Source: Phellopilus nigrolimitatus (taxonomy: Eukaryota; Basidiomycota; Agaricomycetes; Hymenochaetales; Hymenochaetaceae). Taken from it: a DNA stretch of 36,737 bases. Each line of letters begins with the position of its first letter. The first letter of the stretch is position 1. Positions 1 through 8,131 of this stretch are shown in pieces. The translations under genes and the position numbers were made by a program. The notes beneath the pieces are model-generated. The model saw nothing but the letters and a program-made list of their open reading frames with translations, was not told the origin of the DNA and did no database searches. Location: assembly GCA_021029095.1 (NCBI GenBank), contig JAJOHG010000254.1, positions 1 through 36,737 on the forward strand, given 5' to 3'.

Positions 1-390
1 CTCGTTTCCACCGCGGCTTCAACCTATCCGACAATCAGCACCTCCCGAGATTGTGAATAGCAATATAGTCTTCACAAGCTTCAACATTTGACCAGAGTAC
101 CATAAAGCCACGGCAGGCAGCAAGCCAGTATCGCAGTGACGGTAACATACGAGACAAGCGCGAGCCAGCAACTTTTCAGGCCGCTCATCTTTCAGCATAC
201 GCCAGACATACGGAATGCTCTGTTTGATGTCATTCAGCTGCTCCAGCTTCGCACCTCCTGGCACATTCTTGAGTTCGGGCGTGACCTCTTCATAAAGGTC
301 CCAGACGCCGATCTTGCTGTGCTTGACGCGTCGCGTGTCGTCCGGGTCAAAGGTGCCCTTCGAGGAGGTCCATTGTCGTCGTTTTCGCAT
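1..390 (-). CDS. ABC transporter, 5' end only (runs off left edge)
   Basis: N-terminal part of what looks like a basidiomycete half-size ABC transporter. ATG at 390; exon 1 390-76, intron 75-24 (52 nt, GTGAAG...GGATAG with a TGCTGAT branch site), exon 2 23-1 continuing off the window. The recognisable part is the first membrane segment with LLPAVALWYSGQML, continued after splicing by KLVEAAVET, a pattern typical of these transporters. Upstream is a hydrophilic basic N-terminus (MRKRRQWTSS). The segment just before LLPAV reads as a charged stretch, but the +1 frame of the same DNA (about 145-205) encodes a hydrophobic helix ending in VSYVTVAILA, so two compensating single-base shifts appear to lie here. 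ATPase motifs lie outside the window. Family call is inference from the motif; whether the gene works is unclear. Confidence 0.6.
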
Positions 391-617
391 TGGATCACAG
401 TCTCTGCTCAAGTGACAGTCTCAATGCAAGGAACAAAAGAAAACACGAGCGGTGAGTAAAAGGCGTTATATCATGCAAGTCATGGCTAAATCGTGACAGG
501 AAAGACATACTCCGGATTGGCACGCGTCGATCTCTGCGGGTACCAAATGCATACGATGACTAACTCCGGCCATCGAAACTCTCAAATCCTAACTTGCACA
601 ACGACCACTTCACCGCA
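391..617. promoter_or_regulatory. Shared divergent promoter region, ABC transporter / SBDS
   Basis: The 227 bp between the two start codons must hold both 5' leaders and promoters. I see no clear TATA box or repeated operator. It is called only from the divergent gene arrangement. Confidence 0.4.
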
Positions 618-1779
618 ATGCCTATCAACCAGCCTTCGAATCAAATAAAGTCAGCTTTTCAGCCCCATTTACTCATAACCATTTCTTACAAGACTTCGAA
701 GGTTGACCAACGTCTCTATCGTGCGCCTGAAGAAAGGCGGAAAGCGCTTCGAAGTGAGCCGCAGCGCATATATACATCTACCACGATCCCCGTTGCGCGT
801 GCTCATGGCGGCAGACAGGTCGCATGCTATAAGAACAAAGTACAGGAATGGCGCAAGGGCGTGTAAGCGTTGCACTCTCACTTCAGCGCAACTTTGCATG
901 GTGAACTGAAATACGGATAAATGGTGTATTGGGTTGTGCAGCGAGACGAACCTCGATGACGTCCTCCAGATCAGCGCAGTGTTCGTGAACGTGTCGAAGG
1001 GCGAGCAGGCGAAGGCGGGAGACCTTAAGAAGGCGTTCGGGAAGGCGAAGGAGGCCGAAATCATTGAGGAGGTGCGTGCATAATTTTGACATTTTCCACA
1101 TCTTTGAATATGTTTCGTGCACTTACATACATGTATGTATGGACTTCCAGATTCTGAAGCACGGAGATCTGCAGGTTGGTGAGAAGGAGCGCGAGCACGA
1201 GCTGGGCAACCTGCGCAAGGACATCGCGAACCGCGTGACGGAGGGCGTCGTCGATCCCGCGACGCAGCGCCCGTACTCGCTCGGCATCGTCGAGAAGGCG
1301 ATGGCGGAGGTCGGCTTCAGCGTCGACCCTGCTAAAAACGCGAAGAGCCAGGTGCGCGTTGCTCGAGATTTTTTGCATTTTAAGCTCATTATAGAGGATT
1401 TGCAATGCACGCCGCAGGTGCTGGCGTGCATCAAGCTGCTGCAGCAGCACTCGAAGCTGCCGATCCAGCGGGCGCGCATGCGTGTGCGCGTGACTTTGCC
1501 TACCGCTGATGTCGCGCGGCTAGAAGCGAATGTCCGCGAGGGCGCGGAGGTCGTCGAGGACAGCGAAACACGCGGGGAGATCTGGGAAGCCGTGCGTATA
1601 TCCCCACTGCTCCATGAAATACAATATTTGACTGGTGGTTCCAGACACTCCAAATCGACCCAGGCCAGTTCCGCGCATACAAGGAGTTGCTGGACAAGGA
1701 GTGCAAGGACGGCAGGCTCGACATCGTGGACCACACTGTGACGGCGACTGCCGCCGCCTCCTCATCTGCTACCGGCTGA
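618..1779 (+). CDS. SDO1: Ribosome maturation protein SBDS/Sdo1
   Basis: Orthologue of SBDS (yeast Sdo1), which with the GTPase EFL1 releases eIF6/Tif6 from pre-60S ribosomes in the cytoplasm. Exons 618-649, 702-753, 819-862, 942-1071, 1151-1351, 1418-1591, 1645-1779; the phases close and give 255 aa, the usual family length. Visible motifs, in order: MPINQPSNQIKLTNVSIVR at the N-terminus, LKKGGKRFEVACYKNKVQEW (FYSH domain), ILKHGDLQVGEKER, RPYSLGIVEKAM, and IPIQRARMRVRVTLP in the third domain. The start is fixed by the conserved N-terminal motif. Introns are 50-80 nt. The 3' end was probably convergent with ALG1 before the insertion at 1806-5807. A short Ala/Ser-rich tail follows the last conserved block. 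Very confident. Confidence 0.95.
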
Positions 1780-1805
1780 GAAGCACAGCGCCTGGATACA
1801 CAAAG

Positions 1806-1952
1806 GTTTCAATGGTGGTCGCATCTTGTATTTTCCGGCCTTGTTTGTACGTGTAATGTAATGTAAGCTACAACTAAAGCATATGAGGATCAACTCAGTG
1901 CACCAGCGCCGCCTGGTCTCGGTCCACGTCTGTCAGGACCAGCGGCTTGAGC
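1806..1952 (-). repeat. Partial duplicate of the ALG1 3' end
   Basis: This 147-bp block matches 5808-5955 with roughly 10 percent differences and small indels (hand alignment). Both copies run from GTTTCAATGG to GACCAGCGGCTTGAGC. On the minus strand it still encodes the last ALG1 residues ([13 protein letters not shown], then ALVH and stop), followed by the same 3' UTR. Of four differences in the coding part, three are silent. The match ends abruptly at 1952/1953, so this is a gene fragment, not a second gene. Confidence 0.85.
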
Positions 1953-2295
1953 CCCAGTGAAAAGTCACTCTTGTGAGATCGGACTGTATCGTATGAAATC
2001 GTAAAGAGTCTTGTGGAATCGAATCGGTGGTCCGACGGCTGTGTTGCGAAATGGCCAAATAAAATAAATTCGCCCAACAAACTGCACACTCGGCTTATGT
2101 AAATTGACGTCGTCCCACAACTTGCGATATGTCAATCAGTCGCTCGAACTTCGCTCCCCCCCCCCCCCCCCTAATATGTGGGCACCCCACATATAAATTC
2201 ATGTTTACCGCACGTGTGTTGTGATTCGCCTTCTGAGTCTTTGTTCGGATGTTCCCCGTTCCATTTTCTCCTCTTCACCTCTTACCAACTGTACT
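1953..2295. other. Upstream region of the kinase-like gene, C-tract and palindrome
   Basis: Holds a run of 16 C (2156-2171), directly followed by a near-perfect palindrome with 9-bp arms ATATGTGGG/CCCACATAT (2174-2182 and 2186-2194). A TATAAA sequence at 2192-2197 overlaps the right arm, about 100 bp before the ATG at 2296, so it is the best candidate for the core promoter. Nothing else was recognised. Confidence 0.45.
2174..2194. promoter_or_regulatory. 21-nt palindrome overlapping a TATA-like box
   Basis: ATATGTGGG, CAC spacer, CCCACATAT. It lies two bases beyond a 16-C homopolymer and 100 bp upstream of the kinase-like start codon. It may be an operator or a cruciform-prone site; no regulator is known. 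Confidence 0.4.
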
Positions 2296-4779
2296 ATGGA
2301 TAACCCGGACATTCTTTCTTCACTTACTGAAGTCGACGAGCGGACGCGTACGCAGCTCACGGAGCTCTTCAACTGGAATCCATCCGTTTTCGAGATGGGA
2401 GTGCCACACGCTTCCAAATCAACTCAGGCTCGCGACCCCGCTTTTTATGACAAGCACTTGGCAAAGCACCTCAGACTTTTGAAACTCTGCGTGTCCCCAT
2501 CTATTCCAAGCAGACTGCTTGAGTATGTCGACAAAGCTCTACTGGTTATCAAGGAAAAGGGCATCAGTTTCTATGCTCCGGGTGTCGAATCATTGTCGAA
2601 TGCTCTCTTGGATGTTGAAACAACTGTCGCAATACAGGATGCGAAAAACAAGATGGACCTCGTCAATTCATATAAAGTGACCACAGCGGCGTTTACCACC
2701 AAGGTGGCTTCGATGATTGCCCTGCACCCTGGTGCGACATCGCTATGGACGGGGATTTTGTCGTGGGACACCAACAGACTTGAGTCTTCTCGAGCCGTGG
2801 CTGATGGGTATCTCGCTGTCAAGGCCAAATTTAAAGGCGTTTCAGCTACTGATGCTTTGAACAACCCGACACATCCCCAGCTACCAAGATACGTTCGGAA
2901 CATCTTTGAGTGTGTACTGGACAAAGATGCGATCATCCTCATCCTCGATCACATGCAGGCTATCGCCTTGTGGGAGTTCAAATCTTTGACGGTAGCACCC
3001 CTTCCTCTGTTGTGCGGGCAGTCCTTCACCTTGATAGATATAACATGACGCGTTTCCCATGGATGACCTGTACCATCAAGAAAGGATCATGCAAGACTCA
3101 TAATCACAAGTGGATAGACGATCGCACTGGACCGGACAGCGATGAATTGACAAGGGGACTGGATGATAGTGTTATCGACTCTATCTTCCTTCACCCGGGC
3201 ACTCGAGACCTTGAAGCTCGCGGATCCAGGTTGGATGCCTTAGTCAAGTTGAAAAAAGCCATCGAAACGGAGAACGAAGACGAAGAAGTCGATTCGTCTG
3301 ATGAAGGAGTTCCATTGATAATCCCTCAAAAGAACACACGGAGTGGAAAGCGGAAACGAGACGAAAAAGACTCAGACGACGACGACGCTGATGAAAGGAG
3401 AAGAAAAGATGATGAGCTCAGAGACGAATACAAGGAAAGCGAGGAGGGTCGGGCGAAACACTGGGTTCAGCAAGTGCGTTTCAGATTCAGCCCCATTTTT
3501 CGAGTGTTCTCATAATTACGCCAACAGATCTGGTGTGAAGCTGTCCGAGCAGACGTAACCGTTATTGTCCTCCACTCCGGAAATTACGAGATAATTGGTT
3601 TTCGCCATCGGAAGTCTCAAACTCTATATATTTCAGACATCATCGAACCACCGATGCAAGCTGAATACGGAAAGATTGAAGTAGGACTTCATATCGCCGC
3701 TTTTCAGGACGCGTCCAAGCGTGCCAAGGTGATGGACGAAGAGGGAAAAAACGAGTCAACTGAAAACGATGACGATGAAGGCGATTATACTGATCGACCT
3801 CCGACGAGAAATCGTGGTGGTCGAGGGGGCCGTGGCAGTCGTGGGGGCCGTGGTACTTCGGGCGCTCGGGGCGCACGCGGCCATAGTAACGGGAACAAGG
3901 GAGGACTACGACCGCCTCCTGGAGACGCGGAAAAGGAAACTCAGGGAAGAAGGGTTAAGGGAGGAGAAATCGACAAGGTGTGAATAGGTTGCCTCTCTCT
4001 TTGACATTATTTCACACTCCTAAACATCGTAGGCTCTCCAGCTCACGGGTTCTCGAAACATTGCAGCTATGTTCCTGAGATACGGAATCTATGACTCCGT
4101 CTCGCCGGCATGTTTTTATCGGACACGACCATCCCTGTATACTAGAGCAGTAGCCCAAAGTCCTCCGCCTTCACGAGGAAAATTGTTGTACAATGCCGAC
4201 GAATACGTAACGTTTGCTCTGATATCCGAGTACGAGAGTTGTGCGACGGGTGTCGTTCACGCCGCCGTACTTGAAGTCCGCACCCATGAGGGGCAATGCT
4301 TGACTCGCGATGCTATAGTAAAGCTGGCATTCAGTACAGACCAGCAGGAGCGACTTCTGAACGAGTATCGAATCTACAGCCTTATGGCTGCCAAGAACGT
4401 AGAAGAGATTCCAGTTGTTCTGGGTTTGTACAAGGACATAGAGGGCGAGCCCTCTGCGCTCGTCATGACTCACGAAGGTACGTCTTTAGATGATCGAGGA
4501 GGGAGCGTTACGCCTGCAGAGCGGTGAGTGCGATCTACACGATGACACGTACTTCAGTTCTGAATATCGTTTTCCGCTTCTAGCGTGGCTTTTATCCAGG
4601 CGTTGAAGGCCATACATGCGGCCGGTATTCTTCACAATGACATCCGCCGCAGGAACCTCCTTGTCAACGAAACAGGAGAGGTTGCCATCATCGACTTCGA
4701 TCAAGGCACTCGCAATAACTCACCGACAAAGCAGGCTCAAGAACTGGCTGTACTTGAGAATGTTCTGGCAGGATTGTAA
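2296..4779 (+). CDS. Fungal protein-kinase-fold protein with low-complexity linker (one frameshift)
   Basis: Multi-domain Agaricomycete-type protein ending in a divergent kinase domain. ATG 2296; exons 2296-3473, 3528-3977, 4033-4523, 4584-4779 (stop TAA). The frame breaks once inside exon 1: the reading frame through LWEFKSLTVA ends soon after, while the frame one base over (SSVVRAVLHLDRYN onward) stays open. The switch sits at the CCCC run 2998-3001, as if one C were missing; with it the protein would be about 771 aa. N-terminal ~350 residues are unrecognised; then an acidic stretch with KRKRDEKDSDDDD, then an RGG-rich linker (RGGRGGRGSRGGRG, near 3811-3855). The C-terminal ~200 residues hold a kinase-like core: lysine in AIVKLAF, glutamate in LLNEYRIY, catalytic loop HNDIRRRNLL, and DFD in place of DFG. 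It could be active or a pseudokinase. The gene lies inside the segment separating the two ALG1 ends. Confidence 0.72.
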
Positions 4780-5096
4780 TTGTAACCTCTGGGGGGAGGG
4801 GTTCTTTTGAAATCAATTTTCAGTCTTCAGAACGAACAATCGTCAGGCAAGAGGAGAAGTTTATTCATTTTTACTATGTAATATATACGTATGCAAGAGC
4901 ATACAGTAACCCCTCAGCGCTTCAAGCTGACTAAGAAGCTCTTTCTCGTCCGCCGCAAAACGTCCACGTACCGACGCCCATCCCGAGGTCGAAGTCTAGT
5001 TTGCGTCCCTGGCGCTTATTCTTGTAGAAAGTCGCGTACTTCGAGGAATCGGTCCAAGTTGGCCGATTTCTTCACAGACTGGAGGACATGTACATA
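4780..5096. other. 3' flank of kinase-like gene with decayed coding scrap
   Basis: On the minus strand between about 5070 and 4931 an ORF fragment reads DSSKYATFYKNKRQGRKLDF, then DLGMGVGTW, and ends in a stop. The FY...GRKLDF pattern recalls the FYxxxxxGRKLxW motif of cullins, but the fragment is too short to be sure. No start, no flanking exons and frame breaks upstream. It is best seen as a relic of a gene or of a duplicated fragment. Confidence 0.3.
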
Positions 5097-5551
5097 CAGT
5101 TGATTATCTCATAATGCATAAGCTACTAATGCATAATATCTAATAATGCATCAAAAATCCGGGAACCGACCTCGTCCCAGCCAAAATATGCAAGAAATCT
5201 ACTATTTAATATTGCATAGGATTTTGGGGATTTATGCATAGATATATAGGCAATTCTAAAAAGATTTAGCTCCAAGTTTTTGAAAATACATCCCACACTG
5301 CTGTAAAACTGTTACTTCGGGGACAAAGTTCCAGGATTACGCTTTAAAAGGTGTAAGTTTCGGATTTTCTATGGTTCTGTCATGACATAATATGACATAT
5401 TCGGTTGGTATTGAACTTAGTCACTCTGTATAACAAGAAATACATTATTTAAATCTTTTAAAAATCTTTTAAAAGTATTTACTGTTACATAATATTTATT
5501 AATGCATAGGAATTCTTGGAACGAGCGTATGCATTATGAGATAATCAACTG
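5097..5551. mobile_element. MITE, Tc1/mariner-like (TA target site, 24-bp TIRs)
   Basis: A 455-bp AT-rich element with perfect 24-bp terminal inverted repeats: left 5097-5120 begins CAGTTGATTATCTCATAATG, right 5528-5551 is its exact complement. It is flanked by TA on both sides (5095-5096 and 5552-5553), the target duplication expected of Tc1/mariner transposases; TIRs starting CAGT also fit that superfamily. There is no transposase ORF, so it is a non-autonomous element. Several AATGCAT repeats lie just inside the left end. It lies between the kinase-like gene and ALG1. Confidence 0.8.
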
Positions 5552-5807
5552 TACCTACAGCCGCATAGTCAATTGCCTGCCATTCCTCACGTTTACAGCT
5601 GTTTGCAAAAATAATGGCAGTCGCGGGTCAGATCGAAATGAAATGAATTCACATCATTATTTGGACTTAGCTAGATTTCGAAGTGCATAGGATGGATCTC
5701 TGCTCAATTGTGCTTCAACAATCTGTGTACTAGCAAACCTTCTTGAGGGAAAAGCACGTATGTACATGTTCAAGTGTTTACCAATATATAAGTAGTATAA
5801 TAGATCA
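5552..5807. other. Spacer between MITE and ALG1 3' end
   Basis: AT-rich, no ORF of note, no recognisable element. It ends where the ALG1-tail repeat begins. Confidence 0.4.
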
Positions 5808-5955
5808 GTTTCAATGGTGGTCGCATCTTGGATTTTCTGGCCTTGTTTGTACGTGTAATGTAAGGTAACCTACAACTAAAAGCATATGAGGATCAATTCA
5901 GTGCACCAGCGTCGCTTGGTCGCGGTCCACGTCCGTCAGGACCAGCGGCTTGAGC
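5808..5955 (-). repeat. ALG1 3' end, parent copy of the duplication
   Basis: A 148-bp block matching 1806-1952. It covers the last 18 ALG1 codons, the stop at 5898-5900, and about 90 bp of 3' flank. The two copies are in the same orientation and bracket about 3.86 kb holding the kinase-like gene and the MITE. Confidence 0.85.
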
Positions 5956-7920
5956 ACGCGGTCCCAGTTCTCCGCCCACGAACACCACTGCCAACGCGCG
6001 CCTTCCGCGCCGCTCGGGCCGTGTAGGTGGTGATGGTGTTCCGCACTGTGCGCCATGCTACGCGCGAAGGATTTGCGAAGCGCGTCGAGCGCGGGTGCGT
6101 GCGGGAAACCGCGCAGGAGGCGCGCAAGCTGCTCTGCGAGCTCGTCCGCGCTGTGGAACACGAGCCCGTTCTGGCCGTCCTTGACGAGCTCGGGCAGGCT
6201 GCAAAAGGGAAAGTTGCCACGTGAGTTGGGCGAGCGAAAGCAGCGTGCGTGGGGGAACGCACCACTTGAAGTCGAGCGCGCACACGGGCAGCCCGCACCC
6301 GAACATGTCGACGACTTTCATCGGCAGGTCGAGTGCAGACGAGCTCGAGTGCAGACACACACCGAGGTCTGCCGAGCCTGTATCCGTCGTCAGAAAACAA
6401 ATACCATTCAACCTAGAGTCAGCTCGTATGGAGACGCACCGAGCAGGATGGGGTAGTCCTCCGCTGCGAGCCACAGGCTACGGCAGCGTACCCAGCGCCA
6501 GCCCTCGTCACGCTCGAGGCGCGCCACCTCGGCCATGTACTGCGCCTTCAGGGGGCCCTTGCCCGTGACGAGCGCCAGCAGCTTCGGGAGCATCTCCCCC
6601 ACCTGCGCCTCGCCGGCGGACACTTCGTTGGCCGCACGCGCACGCCGCTCGTACTGCCCCAGCGCGCTGAGAAGGAGCGCGAAGTCCTCGTCGGGCGTCC
6701 ACGAGGTGGAGCTCACGAGGAGCGCGGGGCGCTCCGTCCGGAGGGCCGGGAAGGTCGAGGCGGGTGAAGATACGGAGACAAAGGAGTCGGCGACCTCTAT
6801 ATCGAGCGCGATCGAACCGGGCGAGGCGCCGGGGAGCGCGAGATGCGTAAGGGGCGTAGAGTGCGGGGGGAGGCATGGCGGGAAGAAGGCGGCGAGTGAG
6901 CCAGACGAGAGGGAGGGACCGAGTTTGTTGAAGAGCTAAGGACAAAAAGAAGTGAGTCTGGCGTCTACGGGGATAGCGCGAGTGGTTCGCACGTCGTGAG
7001 TTTCGAAAACTTCCGCCCGCCTGAAATAAGATGGCGGACGGTCGTGTAGAACTGCCTTCACACCCCTAGTATGTTCTGTTAGGACTGAAACGCAACACGG
7101 TAATAAATTGACTTTACTGTAAATCCCATTCTTTGACAAGATGTTTACGCATAGCCTCGGTAACAAACAAGTGAATATCTGCAGATCGGCCAAAATACTC
7201 TTCAAATCTACAAGAAGTTTATTAAGCGCAAATTTCCCTCCAAGTTTGAACAAACGCACGTCTTAGCGATCCTGACGAGTAAATGCTTATTGCCCAGTCT
7301 AAGGGCGAGGATGCTGTACCCGAGGTTGTGCCAGTCGATAATGAGCTTACTGCCACGTAGCCTGCAAACGAGTGACACAAGCGCTAAATTGGGGATACTC
7401 GGAGGGTTCTAGCTTGATTTATGGGGCGAAGTGAGCTTACGATCTGGACTATATGTTGCACAGACGGACCTGAACCACGATGTATTCTGGCGGGTGCGGT
7501 ATGCTCACTAGGAGCGCGTACAGAATCGTAATGACTTGCACGGCGATCTTGAGAGGCGCTAGGAGGAGAAACGGGAGTGACTTGAAGGTTGTGGGCATCT
7601 CGGAGAGATGGACGAGCTGCACATTCAAGCGCTCCAGGGATGGTATAGGCGTCGAGCCTCAATGTAAAACTGTGAATATCGACATAAACCACTCAAACTC
7701 TCCATCGCGTACCTGCGTATCCCACAAGATATGTCCGAAAGTGTGCGTTTGCGAAGCTCTCGGCGTGGTACATCATGCGCGGGCTGCGACCGATGTCGCC
7801 AAGGACGAGAATGGCCACTGAGCGCAGGAATGCCTTTTCCCTTTTCATGAATGCATTGCGCACGAAATAGACGAGGAAGAGAGCGACAAGTACACGAACA
7901 GCAAAATCGTAGATCTCCAT
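5898..7920 (-). CDS. ALG1: Chitobiosyldiphosphodolichol beta-mannosyltransferase
   Basis: Adds the first mannose from GDP-mannose to GlcNAc2-PP-dolichol on the cytosolic face of the ER (N-glycan precursor). Eight exons: 7920-7713, 7657-7470, 7408-7260, 7207-7118, 7065-6993, 6935-6440, 6377-6263, 6198-5898; 539 aa. Residues ~5-25 form the N-terminal membrane anchor ([13 protein letters not shown]). Then [60 protein letters not shown] block (here AVLHDRP), [11 protein letters not shown], and the GT-B C-lobe signature [20 protein letters not shown] followed by [16 protein letters not shown]. Slightly longer than yeast ALG1 because of a 30-40 residue Pro/Ser-rich insert encoded near 6830. Introns 52-64 nt. 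The C-terminal end is duplicated at 1806-1952. Same strand as the CofD-like gene upstream. Confidence 0.95.
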
Positions 7921-8131
7921 GAGAGCAAGGCAGAAGTATATATCCTACGCGTCTCGGGATGGTGCATGTAGATGACGTGTCCTGTGGCTTTCCATTGCCT
8001 GGATCTTTTCTTTTCTTTAAGTAACACTTCTACTATCAACTTTGTCTATGCTCTTCATTTTACTATTTCCAAGTCTGTATAAATATGTACTGGTGCAAAC
8101 GAAGGCACCCTCCGATATTTCAATACTCATC

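Noticed and set aside
1806..5955. Reading the 148-bp ALG1 tail copies as a target-site duplication or as long terminal repeats
   Set aside because: Far too long for a usual target duplication, no TG...CA ends, no primer-binding or polypurine tract and no reverse transcriptase between them.
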